From NCBI GenBank assembly GCA_964653655.1, contig CAZZHG010000001.1:1-64000 (forward strand): 64,000 bases of DNA. Reading direction: 5' to 3'. The notes under the pieces were generated by a model that made no database searches, was not told the origin of the DNA, and worked only from the letters and a program-made list of their open reading frames with translations. Source of the stretch: CAZZHG01 sp964653655 (GTDB lineage: Bacteria > Bdellovibrionota > FAC87 > UBA2466). Below, one piece after another: positions 48,682 to 56,907 of this stretch. The position numbers and the translations under genes were made by a program. Position 1 is the stretch's first letter; the number at the start of each line of letters is the position of its first letter.

Positions 48682-49593
48682 TTAGAACACCGGAACAGCC
48701 TGATCTCCGACGTAGTCAAAGAACTTCGGCCGCGGCACCGCTTTCGGCGGAGGCCGCTGGTTTCCTTTCACGAGATACGAGTCGGGTCCCATCACGTCGT
48801 AAATATTGGCCGTCGGAAGGCGATCGATCACCCGGTCGTCCGAGTGGCGCAGCATCAGCTCGATGGAGTCCGGAAAAACCGTCATCACGTAAACGATTCT
48901 CTGCGCCTGCTCGGGAGTGACCTCGAGGCTCACGGTCAGATAGTTGGTGTCGTTCTTCGCGAAGTTGAGCATCTCGCGCGCCTCGTCCTGGGCCTGGCCG
49001 GCGTTTCCGCCGATGGTGCCCGAGATGTTGCGCAGCAAGCGCTGATCCACGCCCTTCGGCGAGATCGGCTGAATTGTCTTTCCCGCCGCGAGCACCAGCA
49101 GATCCTGTAGGAACACTTTCACTTCGGAAATGGCCGCCGCCTTCGCTTTGTACTCGAAGTGCGCCGCCATATCGATGCGGTTGCCAGGACGAATCTGGTA
49201 CGCGATGGAGCTCTTCACGGTCACCGGAATGCTGATCGCGCGACGGCCGAGGCCGATTTGCGTGTTCAAACCCGAGTAGACGTTTTTCGAAATGACCTTG
49301 TTGTCCAGCACGTGCTCGCCCCGCTGAATCGGGACGGCGGCGACCGCGTCGATTACGTCTTTCGGTTCCCGGATGAGACCCGCCGGGGCCATCGCCTTCG
49401 GCACGCTGATCACTTCGATATCCGTCGGCCGGATGGTCTGGTACTGCAGAATGTCGCGCGAGGCGACCACCATCGGGAACTTCACCGCGTACATGTCCTT
49501 CAGCTCGGCGTCCTTGCCCGAGATGTAGCTCCAGACCATGTACGCCGCGAAGGCGGCGATACCGAGTGACATTAAAAAGGCTCTACGTTCCAT
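48682..49593 (-). CDS. cpaB: Tad assembly protein CpaB/RcpC, second copy
   Basis: 303 residues. An N-terminal membrane helix (FLMSLGIAAFAAYMVWSYI) precedes an SAF/CpaB-type domain: VVASRDILQYQTIRPTDIEVI then MAPAGLIREPKDVIDAVAAVPIQRGEHVL (about 40-95). The rest holds the RcpC region with SIPVTVKSSIAYQIRPGNRIDM. CpaB proteins link secretin and pilus assembly in the periplasm. It starts 10 bases after the stop of the first copy; the two proteins are alike in plan but only moderately alike in sequence, so this is an old duplication. Confidence 0.92.
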   Translation of the reverse strand: MERRAFLMSLGIAAFAAYMVWSYISGKDAELKDMYAVKFPMVVASRDILQYQTIRPTDIEVISVPKAMAPAGLIREPKDVIDAVAAVPIQRGEHVLDNKVISKNVYSGLNTQIGLGRRAISIPVTVKSSIAYQIRPGNRIDMAAHFEYKAKAAAISEVKVFLQDLLVLAAGKTIQPISPKGVDQRLLRNISGTIGGNAGQAQDEAREMLNFAKNDTNYLTVSLEVTPEQAQRIVYVMTVFPDSIELMLRHSDDRVIDRLPTANIYDVMGPDSYLVKGNQRPPPKAVPRPKFFDYVGDQAVPVF

Positions 49594-49603
49594 ATAAATT
49601 CCG

Positions 49604-50524
49604 TCAGTAAACCGGCGAAGGTCTTCCGTCCTTAAGATCGATCCACTTTTCCTTGGGCGGAGGAACCGACGGCGGCTTTCTCATGCTCATGCCGTAGTTC
49701 GATTCGGGTCCCAAAACGTCGTCCAGCAAAGTGGTGTCGAGTTTCGCGATCTCCGTGTCCGCCGAGTTGCGAAGCGTAAAATAGAGGCGGTTGTCGCCGA
49801 AAGTGTGACCCAGAAAGAGAAGCTTCTTTGCGTCCTCGGTGCTCACTTGCAGGGTGAGGGTGGCGTAGTCGCCGTCGGGCCGGTGCGTGTTGAGGGCGTC
49901 GCGGCTTCCCCCGCCCCAGTCCCGTCTGCCTTCCTTCTGGAACTCTTCCTCGAGGTTGCTCATCAGCTCCTTGTCGATGCGGGTAGGCACCGAGTTCTGG
50001 ATGCTTTTGCCGGTCGCAAGAACCGTCACGTTCTGGATGACCGTCTTGATCTCGAAAACCATGACTCCGCCGATGTCGTAGTTGGGCGCGGCGAGAATAT
50101 CGACCTTGTCGCCGGGGCGGACCAGTTGTCCGACGCCGGTGTGGGAGGAAATTTTCACCGTCACCGCGCGCATGTTGCGCTCCACCTGGCGATCGAGGAC
50201 CGGCTTTCCGTCCTGGGAAACGAGCTTCGTCAGCACGATCTGCTCGCCCTGGTACATGGGCACGTAAGCGGATTTTCCGATGACGTCGGCGGGATCGCTG
50301 ACGGCCGACGGCTGGAAGAACTTCTTGAAGACGGTGGTGGTCTCCACCATGTCCTCGCGGATGAGGCGGTACTCTTCGATGGGCACCTTCGCGACGACGA
50401 CGGTCACCCGTTCGCCCATGTCCGCAGTGAGCTCTTTTTCCCGCTGGGTCACGTAGCCGGAAATTAGCAGCAGCGAGATCACGAAGCAGATACCCGAGAC
50501 TATGAATGCCTTTTTATTTTCCAT
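49604..50524 (-). CDS. cpaB: Tad assembly protein CpaB/RcpC, first copy
   Basis: 306 residues, with the same plan as the downstream gene: N-terminal helix KAFIVSGICFVISLLLISGYV, VVVAKVPIEEYRLIREDMVE and SDPADVIGKSAYVPMYQGEQIVLTKLV, then AVTVKISSHTGVGQLVRPGDKVDILA. A variable central segment (EEEFQKEGRRDWGGGSRDA) separates it from the other copy. Both proteins retain the SAF-like fold, so both are likely functional. Tandem CpaB copies may line the periplasmic part of the assembly in alternation, which is inference. Confidence 0.92.
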   Translation of the reverse strand: MENKKAFIVSGICFVISLLLISGYVTQREKELTADMGERVTVVVAKVPIEEYRLIREDMVETTTVFKKFFQPSAVSDPADVIGKSAYVPMYQGEQIVLTKLVSQDGKPVLDRQVERNMRAVTVKISSHTGVGQLVRPGDKVDILAAPNYDIGGVMVFEIKTVIQNVTVLATGKSIQNSVPTRIDKELMSNLEEEFQKEGRRDWGGGSRDALNTHRPDGDYATLTLQVSTEDAKKLLFLGHTFGDNRLYFTLRNSADTEIAKLDTTLLDDVLGPESNYGMSMRKPPSVPPPKEKWIDLKDGRPSPVY

Positions 50525-50573
50525 ACGTTCGACTTACGTCAGCTTCTTTAGCAGCCCGCAGCCAGGCTGTTCC

Positions 50574-50918
50574 TTAACAGCCCGGCTCCCGGCAGATACC
50601 AACGGTAGTGTTGATGTCTATCGGTCCGAGCAAAATCTTTCTCTTGGGCGCGTTGCCTTCCGTGTCGTTGTACTTCACGGCCATGAAATTGCGCCCATGG
50701 AGCTCGTTGGCCACGTCGTCCATTACGAACTTCGAACGGTTGTCGAGCCGCTGGTAGAGGTTCATCGCCGCGTATCTCTGTCCGACGTGAGCCGTGTGGA
50801 TCGCGTAGAACGAGTTGATCGTGTAAAAGATCAACGTGATGATGATGGGAAGGGCGAAGGCCATCTCGATGGTGGCCTGGCCTTTTACCTTCCGCTGATT
50901 TTTTCCTCTAGCAACCAT
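50574..50918 (-). CDS. TadE-like pseudopilin
   Basis: 114 residues from ATG 50918, overlapping the preceding gene by 11 bases. A short basic N terminus leads to GQATIEMAFALPIIITLIFYTINSFYA, the TadE-type prepilin-processing site (G before Q, Glu at position 5) and hydrophobic segment. The C-terminal part is soluble and ends with a Cys pair (GICREPGC). Minor pseudopilins of this type are cleaved by the TadV peptidase and needed for pilus assembly. Confidence 0.85.
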   Translation of the reverse strand: MVARGKNQRKVKGQATIEMAFALPIIITLIFYTINSFYAIHTAHVGQRYAAMNLYQRLDNRSKFVMDDVANELHGRNFMAVKYNDTEGNAPKRKILLGPIDINTTVGICREPGC

Positions 50919-51441
50919 TGTCTTCCAGCTGATCAATCAGGTTTCCGTTCTGAATCTGCAAAGTCTTCTGTCCGAAATCCTCGAAAAACCCTATGCAGTC
51001 CTCGAACGAGGGATCCCGTCCGAGGTGCGCTTCCGCGCTGAGTCCCATCGTGCTGCCAGGGGCTCCCTGCAAAATGAAAACGGGGGGCATGTAGAACAAG
51101 TCCACCGTGTAGTTCACCAGCACCCCTTGGGTCTGGTTGTCCTCCGCGTCCGCCGCGATGAAGCTGAGAGGCGACGGATTGCGCGCGATTCCCTGAATCT
51201 TCTTGAAGTAGGTGTCGAACACGATTTGCGCGTGCTCCTCCTGCTTCGCCTTCGTGCTCGCTCCCGCCTTGTACGTGCGGGCCGCCATGAACGTCGCGTA
51301 CTCGAGATAGTCCGAGACGATGAGCGTGATCGCGAGGCTCATGAAGAAGAACAGAAAGAAAAAGATCACGACCATGACGCCCATGAACTCGATGCCGGCT
51401 TGGCCGGCTCTGGACCTCAGGATGTTTTTCTTTCGTTCCAT
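50908..51441 (-). CDS. TadE/TadG-like pseudopilin
   Basis: 177 residues. RAGQAGIEFMGVMVVIFFFLFFFMSLAITLI contains a G-Q-x-x-x-E-F prepilin processing site at about residue 13 and a long phenylalanine-rich helix. The soluble C-terminal domain ends with a Cys pair (DCIGFFEDF, EDNGC). It is translated next to the other TadE-like protein, which starts inside its 3' end. Together they fit TadE/TadF or TadG positions in the Tad system. Confidence 0.82.
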   Translation of the reverse strand: MERKKNILRSRAGQAGIEFMGVMVVIFFFLFFFMSLAITLIVSDYLEYATFMAARTYKAGASTKAKQEEHAQIVFDTYFKKIQGIARNPSPLSFIAADAEDNQTQGVLVNYTVDLFYMPPVFILQGAPGSTMGLSAEAHLGRDPSFEDCIGFFEDFGQKTLQIQNGNLIDQLEDNGC

Positions 51442-51456
51442 TCATCTCTCTTCAAA

Positions 51457-51714
51457 CTACAGGTGCAAAGGCTGCATCCGTTTCGCATCGCTCGGGTGTC
51501 CCGCCGATCCCGCGGTGACCGGAGCCGAGGTCGTCAGCTCCGCGTTCTGAACCACGTTCAGAAGCCCAACCTTGATTCCGTTCACCATGCCCGCCGCGAA
51601 CGTCGCGACCGGACCGGTGATCACGATGTACGCCGTGATGAACGCCACCGAGAGCAGAAGCAGATATTCCACCGAGGTCTGGCCGCTCTGGCCCCGGCGG
51701 CGTCTTTTTCTCAA
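51457..51714 (-). CDS. Third small pilin-like protein
   Basis: 85 residues from TTG 51714, which overlaps the TadV stop codon (GTTTGA). After a very basic leader (RKRRRRGQSG) comes GQTSVEYLLLLSVAFITAYIVITG, matching Flp-type prepilins (G-Q-T-x-x-E-Y). The longer minus-strand frame to 52194 that contains it overlaps the prepilin peptidase gene and is not real. The C-terminal half (VVQNAELTTSAPVTAGSAGHPSDAK) is soluble and Ser/Ala-rich. Confidence 0.75.
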   Translation of the reverse strand: MRKRRRRGQSGQTSVEYLLLLSVAFITAYIVITGPVATFAAGMVNGIKVGLLNVVQNAELTTSAPVTAGSAGHPSDAKRMQPLHL

Positions 51715-52220
51715 ACGCCTATCCACGGCAGCTGCCACCCTTTCATGCGCGCCACTTCGAGAAACGCATACGCGCACAGGAACGCCGGAGCGAAAGGCAT
51801 CCGGAATCCAGGTTTGGTTTGCTTCTGCTTGAAAACCGCCGTCACCCGGCCCACGCCGGAGCGGAAACCTTCTTTGCCCAGCAGCACTCCGAGTCCGACC
51901 ACGGCCCCGATTAGGATCGCCGTGATGCCGACCGCGATGATCGTGTTCGAGTTGCTCCAGGCGCCCGCGGCCATCAGGAGCTTCACGTCTCCGGCGGCGA
52001 GCGTTTTCAAAATCCAAAGGGGGAAGAAAAGAGCGAAGGCGACGCCGATCGCGAGCAGTCCTTCTTGAACGGACGGGAGTCCGATCCAGATGAAACGGCA
52101 CACGAGTCCGGCGATTAAAAATGGGAAGGTAGTGGCGTTGTAGATCTTGCCCCAAAGCAGATCCGTGACGCTGGCTATAGCCAGTAACGCCCACAATGTG
52201 ATTTCGAACCCCCCAGGCAT
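51711..52220 (-). CDS. cpaA: Prepilin peptidase TadV/CpaA
   Basis: 169 residues with six membrane segments. The two catalytic Asp sites of type IV prepilin peptidases are present: ASVTDLLWGKIYN (Asp about residue 19) and LAAGDVKLLMAAG (GxGD variant, Asp about 77). The small size, without the N-terminal methylase domain, is that of TadV/CpaA. It processes the Flp-like and TadE-like prepilins encoded on both sides. ATG 52220 has GGGGGA upstream. Confidence 0.93.
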   Translation of the reverse strand: MPGGFEITLWALLAIASVTDLLWGKIYNATTFPFLIAGLVCRFIWIGLPSVQEGLLAIGVAFALFFPLWILKTLAAGDVKLLMAAGAWSNSNTIIAVGITAILIGAVVGLGVLLGKEGFRSGVGRVTAVFKQKQTKPGFRMPFAPAFLCAYAFLEVARMKGWQLPWIGV

Positions 52221-52312
52221 ACGTCCCCCAAACGCGAAAACGCCTGAAACCGAAGACGGCTCAATGCCGCCTCCGGGTAATCCGGGTCTAAATCTCTAAC
52301 CGCTTCCTGCTG

Positions 52313-52504
52313 CTACTGTTGGCCGGTGAAGCCTTGTCCGGTGGCCATTTCGCTCTGAACGTTGGTCTCCAGTTGAGCAAGGCCGTCTTGAAAGACGCCA
52401 TTGAAAAACTGGGTGATCTTGAGCGCGAAAATAGCCCCGAAGGCAATCATCAACACATACTCGATGGTCGATTGCCCTCGGGGCTTTTTCCGCGTTCTTT
52501 TCAG
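52313..52504 (-). CDS. Second Flp-type pilin, probable CTG start
   Basis: A minus-strand frame of 63 codons lies between the flp gene and TadV and ends TAG at 52313. It reads KRTRKKPRGQSTIEYVLMI, then AFGAIFALKITQFFNGVFQDG, a perfect Flp prepilin (basic leader, G-Q-S-T-I-E-Y). No ATG, GTG or TTG precedes the leader in frame; a CTG at 52504 does, nine bases after GGAAGG, and is the best start. An internal ATG would delete the cleavage site. Its product ends in a Gln-rich tail (TGQGFTGQQ). Confidence 0.75.
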   Translation of the reverse strand: MKRTRKKPRGQSTIEYVLMIAFGAIFALKITQFFNGVFQDGLAQLETNVQSEMATGQGFTGQQ

Positions 52505-52521
52505 AGCGAAATTCCTTCCGG

Positions 52522-52716
52522 TTACTTGCCGCCAGCGGCAGTCATCAAGTCGTCGATGCGCTTGTTGACGCCCTGGAACACCTTGCCAACCGTATCGGGC
52601 AGACGCTTCTGGAGCTCACGGCCCATTACGCTGATTACCACCACGATTACCGCGATGATGAGCAGGTACTCGACCGTCGTCTGGCCTTCTTCGTCTCTCA
52701 GGAATTGCTTCAACAT
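52522..52716 (-). CDS. flp: Flp-type major pilin
   Basis: 64 residues from ATG 52716 with GAGAGGACACAAC upstream. MLKQFLRDEEGQTTVEYLLII carries the prepilin processing site (G before Q-T-T-V-E-Y) and a hydrophobic helix, VIVVVISVMG, then a soluble tail. It is the first gene of the tad operon and so probably the main pilin subunit. A clear promoter lies at 52771-52799. Confidence 0.93.
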   Translation of the reverse strand: MLKQFLRDEEGQTTVEYLLIIAVIVVVISVMGRELQKRLPDTVGKVFQGVNKRIDDLMTAAGGK

Positions 52717-52770
52717 GTTGTGTCCTCTCTATTGGTGTTAGTTGCTGTGACGCAATCAACCGTTTCATAA

Positions 52771-52799
52771 AGTATAGCAACCCCGGCTGTTTTGGTCAA
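52771..52799 (-). promoter_or_regulatory. Promoter of the tad operon
   Basis: Minus strand: TTGACC (52794-52799), 17-base spacer, TATACT (52771-52776), with TGC in front of the -10 (extended type). It ends 54 bases before the flp ATG. The rest of the 250-base divergent region holds AT-rich sequence that may bind regulators; no dyad was certain. Confidence 0.8.
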
Positions 52800-52970
52800 A
52801 GTGCGTCATATTCTAACACCACGAAATCACACAACATTACCCGTCTAAGGGTTTTACGGTTTTCATGGATCTGATCGGAAAATTAACAACTTCTGATGAG
52901 GGTTTTTTGGCTGCGTTGTCTAACTTTTAGACAGCCCGCGGCACCCCCCGTGTAAACACGCAGAATTCAC

Positions 52971-55052
52971 GTGATTCGGAACCCTCAGAATTGGTACAGT
53001 GCATCACGATTTCCAGTCGGGATTCACACAAGCCAAGAGAGTGGGTTGAAGAGGCGGACGGGGACCTTCTACGGGGTGAAGGGGTCCTTGGGTACGTCTC
53101 ACACGGGGGTTGAGCGCTTGCGACGTTACCTAGCGGTTGGGTTGATCTCGGTTTCGGTTCTTTTCTCCTTTTATCGTGGCTACCAAAAGCAGAGGACGGC
53201 GAAACTTGCCGCGAGCGTCCAAACCGACGCGGCGGGCGAGCTCTCCTGCTCCGAAGTGCACCGAATCAGCACCTGGAGCGAGGAACGCTACGGCGGAAAG
53301 CGCGGCACCAATCTGCACGGCGCTCAGTTTCCGAAAGACGTGGCGAAGGAAATCGCGAAACGCCTCGATCCTTCCCGCCTCCTCCTTCTACAAACCGAAG
53401 TGGACGATTTCGCCAAAGGCGCGGTGGCTCCCTGGAGCCGCTTCCTTCAGCACCGTGACTGCAGCTACTTCGACGGCTGGGTTTTCGAACAGCGCCAGCG
53501 CCTGCGGGAAAGTTTCCATGCGAAGCTGCCCGGCATCCTCGCGAAACTCAGCACGCCCGAGTCCAAGCGCGATGCCACGAGCGATGACTGGGAATTGCCC
53601 AAGGAAAGCTACCGCGGTTTCGCGAAAGACGAAGCGGAGCTGAACCGCCGCCTCGAAGCGTACGCGACCCAGCTGAACGACACGGCTTCGATCCCTCTGA
53701 TTGCGGCCTATGGAAACGATCGCCGCCGCCTCGTGGCGACCGTGATGGAGCAGGGCCTCTTCTCCGAAAATTTTCAAACGCGCCTTCTGTTCGCGAAGGG
53801 AATCCTCGCGGCGCTCGATCCCTACTCCACGTACTTCTCCTCCGATGAGTTCGACGAATTTTATTCCGATCTGGCCGGCGGCGTCTCCGGCATCGGCGTG
53901 CGCGTGCGCCGCGTGCCCCGTGGCTATCTCGTGGAAGGCACCATTCCCGATTCCCCGGCCGCCGAGTCCGGAAAAGTCTCCGAAGGCGATCTGATCGTGG
54001 CTTTGGACGGAAAGCGCCTCGTCTCCGTGAGCGACAAGGAGGCGAAACGCCTCTTCAAGGGGGCTCCGAACTCGATCGTGCGCCTCACCGTGGAAAAGCC
54101 GAAAAGCGGGGCGACGCAAGTCTTCTCGCTCGTGCGGCGCCACTTCGATTTTCAGGAAGCGCGGGTTTCGAGCCGCGTGATCGTGCCCGAAGGGGAGAAG
54201 GGCGCCGTCGGCGTCATTCAGGTTCCTTCCTTTTACGGCCGGGGCGGCTTCAGCGATCCGGACGAGCACTCGAGCGCGGAAGACTTCGAGGCTGCTTTGC
54301 ATGACATTCTCCAGGGCAATCAGCGCGTCTCGGGCATCGTGGTCGACTTGCGCGGCAATCCCGGCGGCTATCTCGAGGAGGCCGTCTCCATGGCCGGCAA
54401 CTTCCTCGCGGACGCTCCCGTGGTTGCGGTGGTCGGGCAGGACAACCAGCGGATTTTGCGCGATGACAAAACCGAAATCACTTACGGCGGGCCGCTCGTC
54501 GTGCTCGTGGACAACGATAGCGCGAGCGCTTCCGAAGTTCTTGCCGGCGCCTTGAAGGATCACCAGCGCGCCGTGCTCGTGGGCACGCCGCATACTTACG
54601 GCAAGGGAAGCGTGCAGAAGCTATTTCATCTCGGGGACGAGTTCCTCGGCGCTCAGTGGGCGGGCCTTCCGTCCTCGGGCGTGGTGAAGCTGACTACCTC
54701 CGTTTTCTACTCCCCGCTCGGCCACACTCCGGCCAACGGCGGCGTGCTTACCCACATCGCGCTCGCGAAGAGCGAGGCCGCGCAGAACTCCAACGGGCGC
54801 ATCCAGGATCTAGCCCCCTTCGTGGACGAGCCCCAGCTCGCGCGCATCGGCGAGAAGCGGAATCTGCTGGAAAGCCACGTGCAGGAACTTCGGATGGCCT
54901 TCTCTCCCGGAGAAGAGGCGAAGAAGCTCGAAGGCGAAGGGCGCGCGAAGGGCGCTGAGCTCGACGGAGCGGTCGATATCGCAGCCGAGCTTGCGGCCAT
55001 CGAGATCCGCGAAGCCTCCGCCGCACGGAGCGCCGTGTCTCGAAAGCCATAA
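52971..55052 (+). CDS. Prc/Tsp-type C-terminal processing protease (S41) with PDZ domain
   Basis: 693 residues if GTG 52971 is used; TTG 53046 or TTG 53088 are alternative starts, and the 50 residues before the membrane segment (LAVGLISVSVLFSFYRGY) have no signal character, so a later start is likely. Domain order: Tsp N-terminal helical domain (about 95-290, DPYSTYFSSDEF at its end), PDZ (about 305-390; GVSGIGVRVRRV), then S41 protease with SGIVVDLRGNPGGYLEEA, catalytic Ser in DNDSASASEVLAGAL and Lys in TYGKGSVQ. It degrades or trims periplasmic proteins with exposed C termini. It is divergent from the tad operon. Confidence 0.93.
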   Translation: MIRNPQNWYSASRFPVGIHTSQESGLKRRTGTFYGVKGSLGTSHTGVERLRRYLAVGLISVSVLFSFYRGYQKQRTAKLAASVQTDAAGELSCSEVHRISTWSEERYGGKRGTNLHGAQFPKDVAKEIAKRLDPSRLLLLQTEVDDFAKGAVAPWSRFLQHRDCSYFDGWVFEQRQRLRESFHAKLPGILAKLSTPESKRDATSDDWELPKESYRGFAKDEAELNRRLEAYATQLNDTASIPLIAAYGNDRRRLVATVMEQGLFSENFQTRLLFAKGILAALDPYSTYFSSDEFDEFYSDLAGGVSGIGVRVRRVPRGYLVEGTIPDSPAAESGKVSEGDLIVALDGKRLVSVSDKEAKRLFKGAPNSIVRLTVEKPKSGATQVFSLVRRHFDFQEARVSSRVIVPEGEKGAVGVIQVPSFYGRGGFSDPDEHSSAEDFEAALHDILQGNQRVSGIVVDLRGNPGGYLEEAVSMAGNFLADAPVVAVVGQDNQRILRDDKTEITYGGPLVVLVDNDSASASEVLAGALKDHQRAVLVGTPHTYGKGSVQKLFHLGDEFLGAQWAGLPSSGVVKLTTSVFYSPLGHTPANGGVLTHIALAKSEAAQNSNGRIQDLAPFVDEPQLARIGEKRNLLESHVQELRMAFSPGEEAKKLEGEGRAKGAELDGAVDIAAELAAIEIREASAARSAVSRKP

Positions 55053-55070
55053 AAGCTTACGCACGGATTT

Positions 55071-55099
55071 TTGTCGCGTTTCGGCTAGTGTGGTACTCT
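55071..55099 (+). promoter_or_regulatory. Probable promoter of the DUF5679 gene
   Basis: TTGTCG (55071-55076), 17-base spacer, TACTCT (55094-55099), ending 43 bases before ATG 55143. Each box matches the consensus at four of six bases. Confidence 0.45.
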
Positions 55100-55142
55100 G
55101 ATTACAGATTTTGACCTTCGACTATAGAGAGGAGTCCACAGA

Positions 55143-55295
55143 ATGGCTGAAGAAACCGCGTACTGTGTGAAATGCCGGCAAAAGACGGCGATTAAAGACG
55201 GCGTAGAGACGAAGATGAAAAACGGTCGCCCCGCTTTGAAGGGCAACTGTGCCGTCTGCGGGACGGGCGTCTACAAGATCCTCTCCCAAAAGTAA
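55143..55295 (+). CDS. DUF5679 zinc-ribbon mini-protein
   Basis: 50 residues from ATG 55143 with GAGAGGAG ten bases upstream. MAEETAYCVKCRQKTAIKDG then GNCAVCGTGVYKIL shows two CxxC knuckles (CVKC, CAVC) that would bind a zinc ion, the pattern of DUF5679. Such mini-proteins occur alone or as tails of DNA topoisomerase I in diverse bacteria; the function is unknown but nucleic-acid association is plausible. Confidence 0.9.
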   Translation: MAEETAYCVKCRQKTAIKDGVETKMKNGRPALKGNCAVCGTGVYKILSQK

Positions 55296-55313
55296 GCTTT
55301 CGCGAATTGACGC

Positions 55314-55352
55314 ATGCCCGTCCGCTTTGGGTTTCCTGAAGCGGGCGGGCAT
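55314..55352. terminator. Hairpin between convergent genes
   Basis: Arms 55314-55327 and 55339-55352 (ATGCCCG-T-CCGCTT with complement, one wobble) with an 11-base loop. It lies between the ends of the DUF5679 gene (55295) and the minus-strand MORN gene (55372), so it may terminate from both sides; no clear U-tract. Confidence 0.55.
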
Positions 55353-55371
55353 CCGCGTCTAAGGGACGGGG

Positions 55372-56898
55372 TCAGGAGCCCTTCTTGATCTTCTTCGACC
55401 CGTCCTTGAAGTACTCCACCCATTTTTCCAGCTTACCCGACCTGCTGTAGCGCTTTTCGCTCACGAGGCGATCGTTCTCGTAGACCTCTTCCTCGCGCAA
55501 TTTTCCATTGTCCGAAAAGGTGAAGTGCTTGCCGTGGCGCATGCCTTCCTTCCAATCCCCTTTGGCGTAGAGCTTGCCCTTTTCGGTGTACCGCTCCACG
55601 GTCCCTTCGTACTGGTGGGTCGTCCAGCAGCCGTAGCGGCAGCTGGTGTTGGGGACGAGCACGGCTTTCACCGCGAGCTTTCCGTTGTCGTAGTACTCCC
55701 GGTAGTGCTGACGGTCGCCCTTCCACTCGATTTCTTCTTTCACTTCGCCGTTCTGAAATAGGGTCTTGCTCGCGATCTCGCGGTCGTCCTTCACTTCGGT
55801 GGTTTTTTGCAATTGGCCTTCGTCGAAGTACTCGGCGATGCGGGTGAGTTTGCCGGACTTGTAGGTGCTCACCTTCCTGGGCTTTCCGGACTCGTAGAAC
55901 TCGCTCACGTCTCCGTTCGGCACCCCCCGGTCGTACTCGCCCGACCAGATGACGGTGCCGTTTTCCAGATATCGGAAGCACTTGCCGTGGCGCTTGCCGT
56001 CCTTCGAGCCGCATTTCGATTTCGGCTTTCCGTTCTCGTAGAATCCGCCGGCCTCGTCCTCCACTACGGCCACGGTTTGCTTTCCCGTCTTCTTCTCGAG
56101 GTCCTTCAGGTAGGGCTTGCACGGGCCGCGATCGTTGCTGGAGTTGCCGTCCTTGTCGTAGCAGGTGACGTCGTTCAGCTTTCCGTTGGCGTAGAAGGTG
56201 GCGTAAACGACAGACTTGCCCATCTTGTCGAACCGGGCGTTGGCGAGGTAGTAGCCGTCGCTGTTGTCGTACCATTCGAGCTTCCAGCCGTCGTTCTGGT
56301 TGTCGCGCAAGGTCTCCTGAAGCTTCAGCTGCGCCTTCTCGTCATACTGCAGGTGCTCACCCGTGCGCTCGTCGTTGGCCCAGTGGGTTACCTCGCGGAG
56401 TTTCCCGTTTTCCCAAAACTCCTGCCACTTGCCGTCCTTCTTGTCGGCTTTGTAGGACTCGATGACTTCGATTTTTCCGTGCTTGCCGTTGTCGTGGTAC
56501 TTGCGGCGTTCACCGTTCAGCTTTCCGTCGGCGTGGGTCTCCGAGAGCATGAGATGGCCTTCCTCGGAGTATTGCTTGGAGACGCCGGTCTGCTTCCAGT
56601 CCTTGTACGTGCCCTCGAATGAGAGCTTGCCGTTGGAGTGCCACTTTTTCATCGGCCCGTTGTGCTTGCCGCCCCGGTAAGAGATTTCCGACTGGAGCTT
56701 CCCTTCGCTGTCGTAGATGCGTTTCAGCCCGTCCTCGACGCCGTTCACGTACGTCGTTTCCTCGCGCCCTTCGCCGCTCGTGCAGTAGACGAGCGTACCG
56801 TGGCGCTGGCCCGCCTTATTGTGCGGGTCCTGATCCTTGCACTTCGGCCATGCCGTGGCGGACAAGAGAGCTAGCGTGAGAAAAAAAGCGAGGCGCAT
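55372..56898 (-). CDS. Exported MORN-type repeat protein (YwqK-like), long copy
   Basis: 508 residues. Signal peptide MRLAFFLTLALLSATAWPKCK. The whole mature chain is a run of MORN_2-like units of about 22-24 residues with the pattern Y-x-N/D-G-K-L-x-x-E-x-x-Y (for example YDSEGKLQSEISYRGGKHNG, YHDNGKHGKIEVIESY, FWENGKLREVTHW, YESGKPRKVSTYKSGKL, FSDNGKLREEEVYEND). These repeats build elongated beta-sheets and, in YwqK-type proteins, are annotated as antitoxin-like without proof of function. Cys pairs occur at TSCRYGCW and in the middle. It starts 9 bases after the second MORN gene. Confidence 0.87.
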   Translation of the reverse strand: MRLAFFLTLALLSATAWPKCKDQDPHNKAGQRHGTLVYCTSGEGREETTYVNGVEDGLKRIYDSEGKLQSEISYRGGKHNGPMKKWHSNGKLSFEGTYKDWKQTGVSKQYSEEGHLMLSETHADGKLNGERRKYHDNGKHGKIEVIESYKADKKDGKWQEFWENGKLREVTHWANDERTGEHLQYDEKAQLKLQETLRDNQNDGWKLEWYDNSDGYYLANARFDKMGKSVVYATFYANGKLNDVTCYDKDGNSSNDRGPCKPYLKDLEKKTGKQTVAVVEDEAGGFYENGKPKSKCGSKDGKRHGKCFRYLENGTVIWSGEYDRGVPNGDVSEFYESGKPRKVSTYKSGKLTRIAEYFDEGQLQKTTEVKDDREIASKTLFQNGEVKEEIEWKGDRQHYREYYDNGKLAVKAVLVPNTSCRYGCWTTHQYEGTVERYTEKGKLYAKGDWKEGMRHGKHFTFSDNGKLREEEVYENDRLVSEKRYSRSGKLEKWVEYFKDGSKKIKKGS

Positions 56899-56907
56899 GG
56901 GATCTCC

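Noticed and set aside
51715..52194. N-terminal extension of the third pilin-like frame through the TadV gene
   Set aside because: The residues before RKRRRRGQSG are Arg/Gly/His-rich antisense-like and lie over the peptidase in another frame; the prepilin leader is short in this family.
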